A program made the position numbers and the translations under genes. Of a DNA stretch of 64,000 nucleotides, positions 33,311 to 41,995 are shown piece after piece; within the stretch, counting starts at the first letter, position 1; the number at the start of each line of letters is the position of its first letter. The notes beneath the pieces are model-generated. The model searched no databases and was not told the origin of the DNA. It saw only the letters and a program-made list of their open reading frames with translations. This DNA is from Streptomyces sp. NBC_00620 (GTDB lineage Bacteria; Actinomycetota; Actinomycetes; Streptomycetales; Streptomycetaceae): positions 496,001 through 560,000 of the forward strand of contig NZ_JAPENY010000001.1 of the NCBI RefSeq assembly GCF_026341825.1, given 5' to 3'.

Positions 33311-34795
33311 CTACACGAACAAACTCAACACCGCCGCCACCGCGAACCCCGCCACCGACAGCACCGACTCCAGGACCGTCCAGGACTTCAGGGTGTCCCG
33401 CTCGCTGATGCCGAAGTACTTCGCCACCATCCAGAAGCCGCCGTCGTTGACGTGCGAGGCGAAGATCGAGCCTGCCGAGATCGCCATGATGACGAGGGCG
33501 ACGAAGGCCTGGGAGTGGTCGCCCTCGGCGAGGAGGGGGGCGACGATGCCGGCCGTGGTGACGATGGCGACGGTGGCCGAACCCTGGGCGACGCGCAGGA
33601 CGACGGAGATCAGGTAGGAGAGGACGAGGACCGGCAGGCCGACGTCGTTGAAGGTGTCCGAGAGGGCCTGGGCTACACCGCTGGCCTTCAGTACGGCACC
33701 GAAGATGCCGCCCGCGCCGACCACGAGCAGGATGTTGCCGACCGGCTTGAGGGATGAAGTCGACACCGTTTCAAGGGACTTGCGGGACCAGCCGCGCCGG
33801 ATGCCCAGCAGGTAGTACGCCAGGAGCAGGGCGATGGTCAGGGCCACGAACGGGCTGCCGAAGAACTCGATCACCGAGCGGGTGGTGGAGGGGTCGAGCG
33901 CGATCGAGGAGAAGGTCGCCGCCAGGATCAGCACCAGCGGCGTACCGATGATGCCGAGGACGGTGCCGAGGGGGACCGGGCTCTCGCGCGGCTCGACGCC
34001 GGACGCCCGCTGCTCCTCCCGCACGGCCAGCTTGGCTTCCGCCGCGGCCTCGACCATGTCCTGCGGTACGGCGACGAAGATCCGCTTGCCGATCCAGGCG
34101 GCGTAGACCCAGGCGGCGGCCACGGCGGGGAGTCCGCAGACCACGCCCATGAGGATGACCCAGCCGAGATCCACGTGCAGGAGTCCGGCGGCGGCCACCG
34201 GGCCCGGGTGCGGCGGCAGGAACGCGTGCGTCACGGACAGACCCGCGAGCAGCGGCAGGCAGTACAGCAGAATCGACTTGCCGCTTCTCTTCGCCGCCGC
34301 GTACACGATCGGCGCCAGGACGAAGATGCCGACGTCGAAGAAGACCGGGATGCCGAAGATCAGGCCGGTGAGGCCCATCGCGAGCGGGGCCCGCTTCTCG
34401 CCGAACAACCCGAGCAGCCGGGACGCCAACACCTCGGCGCCGCCGCTGACTTCGAGGATCGCGCCGAGCATCGTGCCCAGGCCGATGATGATCGCGACAT
34501 GGCCGAGGATGCCGCCCATGCCGGACTCGATGACCGAGACGGCCGTGGATCTCTGGACGGTGCCGAAGAGTTCCGTGACCGACAGCCCGGCCGAGAGGCC
34601 GACGGCTATGGAGACGGCGAGCAGCGCCACGAAGGGCTGGAGCCGCAACTTGATGATCAGGACGAGCAGGAGGGCGATGCCGAGGGCGGCGACCGTGAGC
34701 AGTCCGGCGGTGCCGTCGATGAGGAGGAGCAGGCCACCGGTGTGGGGTGGGGTCTCGGGGACAGGGGCTGTCGCTGCGAGCGGATAGGAGAGCAA
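33311..34795 (-). CDS. GntP-family gluconate/sugar-acid permease
   Basis: Protein of 494 residues with TTG start (34793-34795), GAGG six bases upstream; ATG in frame farther up begins in charged noncoding-like sequence. About 12-14 membrane helices of the GntP/ion-transporter superfamily: LLLVLIIKLRLQPFVALLAVSIAVGLSAGLS, IIIGLGTMLGAILEVSGGAEVLA, GIPVFFDVGIFVLAPIVYAAAK and LPPHPGPVAAAGLL are typical. The C-terminal ISAGSIFASHVNDGGFWMV is the family signature. It imports gluconate-type sugar acids with protons. It is read with RidA and the IclR gene upstream, pointing to uptake for the adjacent catabolic cluster. Confidence 0.92.
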   Translation of the reverse strand: MLSYPLAATAPVPETPPHTGGLLLLIDGTAGLLTVAALGIALLLVLIIKLRLQPFVALLAVSIAVGLSAGLSVTELFGTVQRSTAVSVIESGMGGILGHVAIIIGLGTMLGAILEVSGGAEVLASRLLGLFGEKRAPLAMGLTGLIFGIPVFFDVGIFVLAPIVYAAAKRSGKSILLYCLPLLAGLSVTHAFLPPHPGPVAAAGLLHVDLGWVILMGVVCGLPAVAAAWVYAAWIGKRIFVAVPQDMVEAAAEAKLAVREEQRASGVEPRESPVPLGTVLGIIGTPLVLILAATFSSIALDPSTTRSVIEFFGSPFVALTIALLLAYYLLGIRRGWSRKSLETVSTSSLKPVGNILLVVGAGGIFGAVLKASGVAQALSDTFNDVGLPVLVLSYLISVVLRVAQGSATVAIVTTAGIVAPLLAEGDHSQAFVALVIMAISAGSIFASHVNDGGFWMVAKYFGISERDTLKSWTVLESVLSVAGFAVAAVLSLFV

Positions 34796-34918
34796 GGGGG
34801 ACCTCTTCTTAAGTGCATAGAGCTTTCGGGCGTGGGGGATCGCGGCACGGCGCCCAAGGGATGACGGGCGCCGCACCGTGACGACGTACGGGGTGCGGGA
34901 GAGGTGGGGAGAGGAGCG

Positions 34919-35329
34919 TCAGCCGAGTACGGCCAGCGCGTCGATCTCGATGAGGAGTCCGGCCGGCAGACCGACGTAGACCGTCGTGCGGGCGGCGGGG
35001 GGCGCGGTGAGGCCCTGCTCCTCGAAGTAGGTGTTGTAGATGCCGTTCATCTCGGCGAAGTGGTCGACGTCGGTGAGGTAGACGCGGATCATCATCACGT
35101 CGTCCCAGCTCGCGCCGCCCTCTTCGAGGATCGCCTTGACGTTGGCGAGGGTCTGGAGGGTCTGCTCGCGCAGCGCCGGTCCTGCGGTCGTGGGCGGCCG
35201 GCCCTCGACGGCCGGGAGGAAGCCGACCTGCCCGGCGACCTGGAGGATGTTCCCCTTCCGCACGCCGTGCGAGAACTTGGCGGGCGGGGTGGTGTGGGTC
35301 TTGGGGGTGAGGGCGATCTTGTCGGTCAT
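34919..35329 (-). CDS. RidA family enamine/imine deaminase
   Basis: Protein of 136 residues from ATG 35327-35329. YVGLPAGLLIEIDALAVL, preceded by FAEMNGIYNTYFEEQG and APPAARTTVYVG, is the RidA signature with the substrate-binding Arg. RidA-type proteins hydrolyse reactive 2-aminoacrylate and other enamine/imine intermediates formed by PLP dehydratases. Here it lies 7 bases from the IclR gene and near the fold-III PLP enzyme, so a protective or catalytic role in that pathway is likely. Confidence 0.92.
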   Translation of the reverse strand: MTDKIALTPKTHTTPPAKFSHGVRKGNILQVAGQVGFLPAVEGRPPTTAGPALREQTLQTLANVKAILEEGGASWDDVMMIRVYLTDVDHFAEMNGIYNTYFEEQGLTAPPAARTTVYVGLPAGLLIEIDALAVLG

Positions 35330-35336
35330 GCCGTGC

Positions 35337-36116
35337 TCATTCCTTCGGGGCAGCTGGGGCGGCTTCTCTGGCGGTGGGCTTACCGGAGTACTCGCGGCTG
35401 ATGGCGTCCGCCGTACGGCGCACCAGCGGGAGCAGGGTGAGGAGTTCCTCGCGGGTGACGACGACGTTGGGTGCGGAGACGGACATCGCGGCGACGACCC
35501 GTCCGTCGGTGCCGCGGATGGGGGCGCCCACGCAGTTGATGGACTCCTCGTGACCACCGAGGTCGGTGGCCCAGCCCTGTTCGCGCACCGTGGCCAGCTC
35601 CTTGAGGAAGGCGGGGGCGTTGGGGATCGAACGGGCCGTGTACATGGGGTAGTCGAGCTTGTCGGCGAGCGCGCGCCGCTCGGGCTCGGGCAGATCGGCG
35701 AGGAGCAGCTTCGCGACGGCGGCGACGGTGATGGCGACGGGCTTCCCGATCCGCGAGTACATCCGCACCGGGTACCGGCTCTCCACCTTGTCGATGTAGA
35801 GGACCTCCTTCTCCTCGTACACCGCGAGGTGGACGGTGTGCCCGCACTGCTCGTTCAGCCGTACGAGGTGGGGGTGGGCGATCTCCCGGATGTCCAGGTT
35901 CTCCACCGCCTCCTGGGCGAGGGCGAAGAGGCGGGCGCCGAGGCGGTAGCGCTGGTCGGACTGGCGGTAGACGAGCCCGTGCTCGTGCAGCGTGCGCAGG
36001 AGGCGGAGCGCCGTGGACTTGTGCACGCCGAGCCGGTCGGCGACCTGCCCGAGGTCGGCGGGGCCCTCGGCGAGCAGCGGCAGGATGCTCAGCGCTCGGT
36101 CGACGGTCTGGCTCAT
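35337..36116 (-). CDS. IclR-family transcriptional regulator
   Basis: Protein of 259 residues; ATG 36114-36116 overlaps the kinase stop as ATGA. N-terminal winged helix-turn-helix: VDRALSILPLLAEGPADLGQVADRLGVHKSTALRLLRTLHEHGLV (residues 4-48). The C-terminal effector-binding domain has YIDKVESRYPVRMYSRIGKPVAITVAAVAKLLLA and GWATDLGGHEESINCVGAPIRGTDGRVVAAMSVSAP, with the conserved Cys. Such regulators typically respond to sugar acids or their breakdown products. The palindrome at 37231-37251 in the divergent promoter is a likely binding site. Confidence 0.95.
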   Translation of the reverse strand: MSQTVDRALSILPLLAEGPADLGQVADRLGVHKSTALRLLRTLHEHGLVYRQSDQRYRLGARLFALAQEAVENLDIREIAHPHLVRLNEQCGHTVHLAVYEEKEVLYIDKVESRYPVRMYSRIGKPVAITVAAVAKLLLADLPEPERRALADKLDYPMYTARSIPNAPAFLKELATVREQGWATDLGGHEESINCVGAPIRGTDGRVVAAMSVSAPNVVVTREELLTLLPLVRRTADAISREYSGKPTAREAAPAAPKE

Positions 36117-37132
36117 GGGGTACGTACCTCCTCGTCGGCCCGCGTGACGGCTTCGGTCCAGCCGGGGCCGAGTCGAAGTGTCCCCCACGCCTCGTCGTCC
36201 AGAGCGGCCAGCCGGTCGGCGTGGTCGCGGGAGGGAGGCGCGGCCAGGTCACCCGGGACGGTGAGGGCGGCCGCCGCCATGAGGTGGCCGTGCCGGAGCC
36301 GGTCCCTGGCGGGGAGCCCGCGCAGGGTCGCGGAGAGGAACCCGGCGGCGAAGGCGTCACCGGCGCCGACGGCCGCGACGACGTCCACGTGGACGGAGGG
36401 GGCGAAGGTGGCCCGGTCACCGTCGAAGAGGGTGGCGCCCCGGACACCCTGCTTGACGACCAGGGCCCGGGGTTCGGGCAGCGCGGCGCGGATCGCGGCC
36501 GGGCCGCCGGTGACACCCCAGGCGGTCTCGGCCTCGTCCTCGCCGACGAAGACGAGGTCGCTGCCGCGGGCCAGTTCCAGGAGGACGGGACCGGATTCCT
36601 GGCGGTCCCAGAGGTTCACCCGGTGGTTGATGTCGAACGAGACGAGGGGGCGGCCGGGTCGCTGGGAGGTCAGCTCCCGCAGCAGGGCCAGGCAGTCGTC
36701 GGAGAGCGCGGCGGTGATGCCGGAGAGATGCAGGACGCGGGCGGACCTGACGGCATCCAGGTCCATGTTGTCCACGGCCATCGCGGAGGCGGCCGATCCG
36801 GCCCGGTAGTACGCCACCTCGTGCGCGTCGGTCGCCCGGTCGCCCGCCGTGCGGAAGTAGATGCCGGTCGGACGCGCGGGATCCCGTCGTACGGCGGAGG
36901 TGTCCACGCCGTACGAGGCGATCGCCTCCACCAGGTGATCGCCGAACCCGTCCGCGCCGACCCTGCTGACCCACTGCACGGAGTGACCGGTGGCGGCGAG
37001 CACACACGCCACGTTCGACTCCGCGCCGCCGATCCCTCGCTCGAACGACGGGACATCGGCCAGGCGCCCCGGCCCGGACGGCAAGAACGTGACCATGGAC
37101 TCGCCGAGTGCTACGACGTCGAAGGCGGTCAC
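36113..37132 (-). CDS. PfkB-family sugar kinase (2-keto-3-deoxygluconate kinase-like)
   Basis: Protein of 339 residues from GTG 37130-37132. N-terminal motif GESMVTFLPSGPGRL and RGIGGAESNVACVLAATGHSVQWVSRVGADGFGDHL, then HLSGITAALS, and the C-terminal VVAAVGAGDAFAAGFLSA with the catalytic Asp (GAGD). The GESMVTF opening and FNDINHR-like region (SFDINHRVNLW) match 2-keto-3-deoxygluconate kinases better than fructokinases. It would phosphorylate KDG at C6 to KDPG. First gene of the leftward kinase-iclR-ridA-gntP run. Confidence 0.88.
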   Translation of the reverse strand: MTAFDVVALGESMVTFLPSGPGRLADVPSFERGIGGAESNVACVLAATGHSVQWVSRVGADGFGDHLVEAIASYGVDTSAVRRDPARPTGIYFRTAGDRATDAHEVAYYRAGSAASAMAVDNMDLDAVRSARVLHLSGITAALSDDCLALLRELTSQRPGRPLVSFDINHRVNLWDRQESGPVLLELARGSDLVFVGEDEAETAWGVTGGPAAIRAALPEPRALVVKQGVRGATLFDGDRATFAPSVHVDVVAAVGAGDAFAAGFLSATLRGLPARDRLRHGHLMAAAALTVPGDLAAPPSRDHADRLAALDDEAWGTLRLGPGWTEAVTRADEEVRTP

Positions 37133-37230
37133 GATGGCTGGGGCCCCTTGCTCTCTCGGGCAACGGCATCGGCACCGTTGACCCTGCGTTGGCTGGGATG
37201 TTAGACAGCAGTAAGCGACATACGCAATGA

Positions 37231-37251
37231 GCGTTGCAGATACTGCAACGC
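37231..37251. promoter_or_regulatory. perfect palindrome in divergent promoter, IclR operator candidate
   Basis: gcgttgcag (37231-37239) and ctgcaacgc (37243-37251) are perfect inverted repeats with a 3-base centre (ata). It lies 28 bases before the ATG of the PLP-enzyme gene and 99 bases from the kinase start, in the only promoter space of the cluster. Half-sites and spacing suit an IclR-type dimer. Direct evidence of binding is lacking. Confidence 0.65.
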
Positions 37252-37278
37252 ACCTCATCAGGAAATCCGGGAGGCCCC

Positions 37279-38556
37279 ATGGGCGCCGACACCGCCGCAG
37301 CACAGCTGGCCGCTCTCACTGCGGACCGCGTCGACCACCGCTTCAAGGGCCTCCCCCCGGACGCCGAGGGTCTGACCGTCGGCGAACTCGCCGCCCAGCG
37401 CCGCAACCTCTTCACCGACGGCTTCACCACCCCCGTCCTCGCCCTCTCCAGCGAGCGCCTGGAGCACAACCTCGCGCTCATGGAGACCTACGCCACCCGT
37501 CACGGCCTCGTCTTCGCCCCGCACGGCAAGACCTCGATGGCCCCGCAGCTGTTCTGGAAGCAGATCGAGCACGGCGCCTGGGGCATCACCCTCGCGGTCC
37601 CCCACCAGGTGCGCGTGGCAAGGGAGTTCGGCATCGACCGGATCTTCCTCGCGAACGAACTCGTCGACGCACCGGCCCTGCGCCGCATCGCCTCCGACCT
37701 GGCGGCGGACCCGGACTTCCGCTTCATCTGCTACGTCGACTCCGTACGCGGCGTGGAGCTGATGGACGCCGCGCTCTTCGGAGCCCCCCGCCCCGTGGAC
37801 GTCGTCGTAGAACTCGCCGCCGGCGAGGGCGCCCGTACCGGCGTCCGCACGGAGGCAGAGTGCGCGGCGGTCGCCGACGCGGTGGCCGGGACGGCGACGC
37901 TGCGGCTGGTGGGCGTCGCGGGCTACGAGGGCGAGGTCCCACAGGCCGACCCCGAGCGCGTGCACGCGTGGCTGCGCCGCCTCACCTCCCTGGCCGCGGA
38001 CTTCGACAAGGCCGGCCGGTTCACGGGCCTCGACGAGATCGTCGTCAGCGCGGGCGGCAGCGCCTGGTTCGACGCGGTGGCAGACGTGTTCGCGGAGCTC
38101 CCCGAACTCTCCCTCCCCGTACTGAAGTTGCTCCGCTCCGGCGCGTACGTCTCGCACGACGACGGCCACTACCGCAAGCTCACCCCCTTCACCCGCGTCC
38201 CCGAGGAGGGCGCCCTGCACCCCGCCTTCCGGCTGTGGGCCCAGGTCGTCTCCCGGCCCTCCCCCGACCAGGCCTTCGTCAACGCGGGCAAGCGGGACGC
38301 CGCGTACGACCTCGATCTGCCGGAGGCCCAGGTGGTCCGCCGCGACGGCACCGAGCGCCCGGCCACCGGTGTCACGGTCAGCGGGCTCTCCGACCAGCAC
38401 GGCTGGCTCCGCACGGCCCCGGAGGCGGACGTCCAGGTCGGCGACTGGCTGGGCATGGGCCTGTCCCACCCCTGCACGTCCTTCGACAAGTGGCAGCTGA
38501 TCCCACTGGTCGAGGCGGACGGCACGGTCGTCGACTACATCCGCACCTTCTTCTAG
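37279..38556 (+). CDS. fold-type III PLP enzyme, D-threonine aldolase/D-serine dehydratase-like deaminase
   Basis: Protein of 425 residues from ATG 37279, GGAGG upstream. The PLP-binding Lys is in VFAPHGKTSMAPQLF (alanine-racemase-like N-terminal domain); FTDGFTTPVLALSSERLEHNLALM opens the domain. The C-terminal metal-binding domain shows DQHGWL, GMGLSHPCTSFDKW with the His/Cys pair that binds a divalent ion in D-threonine aldolase and D-serine dehydratase. So it acts on D-configured amino acids or amino sugar acids. Neighbouring KDG kinase-like and GntP genes suggest D-glucosaminate as substrate, giving 2-keto-3-deoxygluconate and ammonia; that is an inference. Confidence 0.85.
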   Translation: MGADTAAAQLAALTADRVDHRFKGLPPDAEGLTVGELAAQRRNLFTDGFTTPVLALSSERLEHNLALMETYATRHGLVFAPHGKTSMAPQLFWKQIEHGAWGITLAVPHQVRVAREFGIDRIFLANELVDAPALRRIASDLAADPDFRFICYVDSVRGVELMDAALFGAPRPVDVVVELAAGEGARTGVRTEAECAAVADAVAGTATLRLVGVAGYEGEVPQADPERVHAWLRRLTSLAADFDKAGRFTGLDEIVVSAGGSAWFDAVADVFAELPELSLPVLKLLRSGAYVSHDDGHYRKLTPFTRVPEEGALHPAFRLWAQVVSRPSPDQAFVNAGKRDAAYDLDLPEAQVVRRDGTERPATGVTVSGLSDQHGWLRTAPEADVQVGDWLGMGLSHPCTSFDKWQLIPLVEADGTVVDYIRTFF

Positions 38557-38576
38557 GAGAGCAGGAGACAGCTGTG

Positions 38577-40199
38577 ATGGACCTCGTCATCCGCGACGCG
38601 GAAGTCGTCGACGGCACCGGAGAGCCCTCCTACCGCGCCGACGTGGGCATCGAGAACGGCGTGATCACCACCGTGGTCAAGGAGGCCGCGGCGGCCGGCT
38701 GCCAGCGTCCCGTGGCCCGCCGCATGCTGGACGCCGAAGGCCTGGCGCTGGCCCCCGGTTTCATCGACATGCACGCGCACAGCGACCTCGCGCTGCTCCG
38801 GGACCCGGATCACAGCGCGAAGGCCGCGCAGGGGGTGACCCTCGAAGTCATCGGCCAGGACGGCCTGTCGTACGCCCCCGTCGACGACCGTACGCTCGCC
38901 GAGGTCCGCCGCACGATCACCGGCTGGAACGGCCACGGCGACGACATCGACTTCACCTGGCGCTCGGTCGGCGAGTACCTGGACCGGCTCGACCACGGCT
39001 TCGACGGCGAGGGCATCGCGGTGAACGCCGCCTACCTCATCCCCCAGGGCACCGTGCGGATGCTCGCCGTCGGCTGGGAGGACCGGGAGGCGACACCCCG
39101 GGAGCTGGACCGTATGCGGGAGTTGGTGGCCACCGGAATGCGCGAGGGCGCCGTCGGCATGTCCTCCGGCCTGACGTACACCCCCGGCATGTACGCCAAG
39201 GACGCCGAACTCACCGAACTGTGCCGGGTGGTGGCCGAGCACGGCGGCTACTACTGCCCGCACCACCGCTCGTACGGAGCGGGCGCCCTGGAGGCGTACG
39301 AGGAGATGGTGGCCCTCACCCGCGAGGCCGGCTGCCCGCTCCACCTCGCGCACGCCACGATGAACTTCGGCGTGAACGAGGGCAGGGCCCCGGACCTCCT
39401 CGCCCTCCTGGACAAGGCGCTCGCGGAGGGCGCCGACATCACCCTCGACACGTATCCCTACACCCCCGGCTGCACCACCCTCGTGGCGATGCTGCCGAGC
39501 TGGGCGAGCGAGGGCGGCCCGGAGTCGATCCTCGCCCGCCTGCGGGACGACACCACGGCGGAACGCATCCGGCACCACATGGAGGTCGTGGGCGCCGACG
39601 GCTGCCACGGCGTCCCCATCGAGTGGGACACGATCGAGATCTCGGGCGTGACCGACCCCGCCCTCGCGCCGTACGTCGGCCGCACGGTCCAGGCCTCCGC
39701 CGACCAGCGCGGCGAGGCCCCCTGGACGACCGCCCGCCGCCTCCTCCTCGACGACGGCCTCGGCCCGACGATCCTCCAGCACGTCGGCCACGAGGAGAAC
39801 GTCCGCGCGATCATGCGCCACCCCGTGCACACCGGCGGTTCCGACGGCATCCTGCGCGGCGACAAGCCGCACCCGCGCGCGTACGGCACCTTCCCGCGCT
39901 ATCTGGGCCACTACGTAAGGGAGTTGGGTGTCCTCTCGCTGGAGGAGTGCGTCGCCCACCTCACCGGGCGGGCCGCCGCCCGGCTGCGGCTGGCGGACCG
40001 CGGGCTCGTCCGCGAGGGCTACCGCGCCGACCTGGTCCTCTTCGACCCGGCCACGGTCGCGGCGGGTTCCACCTTCGAGAACCCGCGCACGCTCCCGACC
40101 GGCATCCCGCACGTGCTGATCGACGGCCGGTTCGTCATCGAGGACGGCCGGCGGACGGACGTACTGGCCGGGCGGGCGGTCCGTCGCAGTCCCGTGTGA
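38577..40199 (+). CDS. N-acyl-D-amino-acid deacylase-like amidohydrolase
   Basis: Protein of 540 residues. ATG at 38577, also GTG directly before it; GGAG at about ten bases. Amidohydrolase-superfamily marks: GFIDMHAHSDLAL (H66, H68), YYCPHHRSYG, HLAHATMNFG and the catalytic Asp in HTGGSDGIL. D-aminoacylases have a metal-bridging Cys in the IxNCG segment; here it reads LEVIGQDGLS, so the Cys is replaced by Asp. It would remove acyl groups from N-acyl D-amino acids or, in this setting, N-acetyl-D-glucosaminate. It is 20 bases downstream of the PLP-enzyme gene and co-directed. Confidence 0.88.
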   Translation: MDLVIRDAEVVDGTGEPSYRADVGIENGVITTVVKEAAAAGCQRPVARRMLDAEGLALAPGFIDMHAHSDLALLRDPDHSAKAAQGVTLEVIGQDGLSYAPVDDRTLAEVRRTITGWNGHGDDIDFTWRSVGEYLDRLDHGFDGEGIAVNAAYLIPQGTVRMLAVGWEDREATPRELDRMRELVATGMREGAVGMSSGLTYTPGMYAKDAELTELCRVVAEHGGYYCPHHRSYGAGALEAYEEMVALTREAGCPLHLAHATMNFGVNEGRAPDLLALLDKALAEGADITLDTYPYTPGCTTLVAMLPSWASEGGPESILARLRDDTTAERIRHHMEVVGADGCHGVPIEWDTIEISGVTDPALAPYVGRTVQASADQRGEAPWTTARRLLLDDGLGPTILQHVGHEENVRAIMRHPVHTGGSDGILRGDKPHPRAYGTFPRYLGHYVRELGVLSLEECVAHLTGRAAARLRLADRGLVREGYRADLVLFDPATVAAGSTFENPRTLPTGIPHVLIDGRFVIEDGRRTDVLAGRAVRRSPV

Positions 40200-40213
40200 C
40201 GGACCGCCCGCCC
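40170..40213. terminator. 16-bp stem terminator at the deacylase stop
   Basis: gggcgggcggtccgtc (40170-40185) pairs perfectly with gacggaccgcccgccc (40198-40213) around a 12-base loop. The stop codon of the deacylase gene is at the edge of the loop, so the stem lies partly in the coding region. It serves the convergent protease gene too. Confidence 0.85.
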
Positions 40214-40218
40214 ATGCC

Positions 40219-41091
40219 TTACGGCTTCGGCAGGGTGCACCCGCTCGCGCTCAGGTTGAGCTGGTTGCCCGTCGTGAAGCAGGCCGGGATCAGGTAGGTC
40301 TCCTGGGCGTAGTTGATGCCCTCGCGGACGGTCACGTTGCCGCTCTCGTCGACCTCGCAGGGGTTGTTCACCGTGCAGGTCCCGCCGTCCTCGTTTCCGG
40401 TGTTGTTGACGGCGACGACGTTCCCGGTGGACTGGTCGATCACCGGTGAGCCCGAGGTGCCGCCGATGGTCTGGCAGGCAGAGGTGTAACGGACCGAGTC
40501 CTTCCAGGTCCAGTCACCCTCCTCCAGCCGGTACACGAACCCGTCGATGTTGCAGTTGTAGAGCGTCTTCCAGTAACCGGACGCCACGGTGATGGCGGTG
40601 CCGGCGGTCGGGTGTGTGTTCTGCACGGTCAGCGCGGAGATCCCGTACGAGCTCTTGATCGTCGCGTACGTGCTGGTGAGCTGGTAGATCGAGACGTCCG
40701 TGTCGGTCATCGTCCCGTAGGCGAGCTTGCTGGCGCGCAGGGTCGCGACCCGGGTGCCGGCGGAGTTGAGCAGCCCGAAGGTGCGGCTGGAGGCCTGGTT
40801 GACGAGCACCTCGCCCGGCTCCGGGAAGCCGGTCGACAGGCAGTGGCCGTTGGAGAGCACCAGCGCCGGGTCGGTGTCCAGGGAGTTCGGAAAGCGGACG
40901 ACCGAGCCGGAACAGTTGCTGAGCGCGACGGTGCCGGCGAGGTTGACGGCCTGGATCGTGGGCGCGGCAGCTTCGGTGGTCGCGGCCACGGTCTCCGGCG
41001 CGGGTGCCGGTGCCGGTGCCGCGACCGCTGGTACCGCGCCCGCCCCGGCGATCACCAGGGCGAAGAGCGCGGCAACGAGAGGCTTTCTCAT
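40219..41091 (-). CDS. secreted trypsin-like serine protease (S1 family)
   Basis: Protein of 290 residues. Signal peptide residues 1-24 (PLVAALFALVIAGAGAVPAVAA), Ala/Pro linker, then the protease domain. Catalytic His83 in LVLSNGHCL, Asp in TDTDVSIYQL, Ser in TIGGTSGSPVIDQ. Several Cys (NGHC, YNC, SAC, GGTC, NNPC, ACF) would form disulfides. Substrate specificity is not readable. It is divergent from the Ser/Thr-rich membrane protein region and convergent with the deacylase. Confidence 0.93.
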   Translation of the reverse strand: MRKPLVAALFALVIAGAGAVPAVAAPAPAPAPETVAATTEAAAPTIQAVNLAGTVALSNCSGSVVRFPNSLDTDPALVLSNGHCLSTGFPEPGEVLVNQASSRTFGLLNSAGTRVATLRASKLAYGTMTDTDVSIYQLTSTYATIKSSYGISALTVQNTHPTAGTAITVASGYWKTLYNCNIDGFVYRLEEGDWTWKDSVRYTSACQTIGGTSGSPVIDQSTGNVVAVNNTGNEDGGTCTVNNPCEVDESGNVTVREGINYAQETYLIPACFTTGNQLNLSASGCTLPKP

Positions 41092-41242
41092 GTGGGGTCC
41101 CCTCTTGCGACGTGAGTGACCGAAGGTTTTCCGGTCACCTTCTGTTTTGTCATGCGCATTGTGAGGGGGTGGGCGGGAGGGGACAAGGAGTTGTTTCCGG
41201 CCGCTGGTTCAAGCCGTGCGCTCAAGAGGCCGCGCCCGGGGG

Positions 41243-41869
41243 CTACTTGGGCCGCTTGCTCGCTCCCTGGCCCTGGCCGGGGTTGCCGTTGCCGTTACCC
41301 TGGCCCGGGTCGGCCGTGGCGGTGGCTGTCCCCGTCGCTGTCGCCGTCGAAGAGGTCCCTGTGGTGGGAGCCTCGGAGGCCGACCCACTGGCGCTCGGGG
41401 AGGCGTCGCCGGCGCTCGCCGACGTATCGGACGGGTCGGGCGACGGATCCGGCGACGACGCTCCCGCGGCCGGGCCGGAACCGTCCGTCGATGCCGTCGT
41501 GCCCGTGGCGGGTTCCGCGGGCGAGGTCGCCTCACGAACGCGGTCGCCCGGATCCGTCGACGGCCCGGAGTCGAACAATCCGGAGACCGCCACGACGACG
41601 AGGACGGCGCACGCGGCGCCGCCGGCCACCGCCGCCCGGCGCAGCAGCCGGGTGCGGCGACGGCGCAGCAGCCGGTCGTGCCGGGCCGATGAGCCACCGG
41701 GGACGACGGCCAGCGGAGCGGTGTCGGCGTCGTCGCCGACGTGCACGTCCTCCCAGCCGTGGGCCGCCGCCGGATCCGCGTACGCCTCGTAGGCCGGGGG
41801 CGCCTCGTCGTCGTTCTGCGGGAGGTACACCCTCGGCGGGGCTTCGGGCTCGCCGTTCTGCTGGGACAT
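41243..41869 (-). CDS. single-pass membrane protein with disordered Ser/Thr-rich outer part
   Basis: Protein of 208 residues from ATG 41867-41869 (MSQQNGEPEAPPRV). Residues 1 to about 65 are acidic and Pro-rich, a basic patch RHDRLLRRRRTRLLRRAAV precedes a membrane helix (AGGAACAVLVVVAVSGLF, about 86-104), and the rest is low-complexity Ser/Thr/Ala/Pro ending in a Gly/Asn/Gln-rich tail. No fold is recognised; this resembles Streptomyces wall-exposed proteins of unknown role. The start at 41944 is less likely. Confidence 0.65.
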   Translation of the reverse strand: MSQQNGEPEAPPRVYLPQNDDEAPPAYEAYADPAAAHGWEDVHVGDDADTAPLAVVPGGSSARHDRLLRRRRTRLLRRAAVAGGAACAVLVVVAVSGLFDSGPSTDPGDRVREATSPAEPATGTTASTDGSGPAAGASSPDPSPDPSDTSASAGDASPSASGSASEAPTTGTSSTATATGTATATADPGQGNGNGNPGQGQGASKRPK

Positions 41870-41995
41870 GGGGGCGGATTGTAGAGACTGCGAGGGGTCT
41901 GGGGACAGCGAGGGGAAAAAGGCGAACAAATCGGCACGTCTCACGTGGTGGAAAACACGCCCCGCCGAGCGTTACCCGGCCGTAAGCTCACGGAC

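Noticed and set aside
37227..40199. One 990-codon frame running through both catabolic genes
   Set aside because: Its first part is an off-frame reading of the PLP-enzyme gene; only the part from 38577 is the real deacylase.
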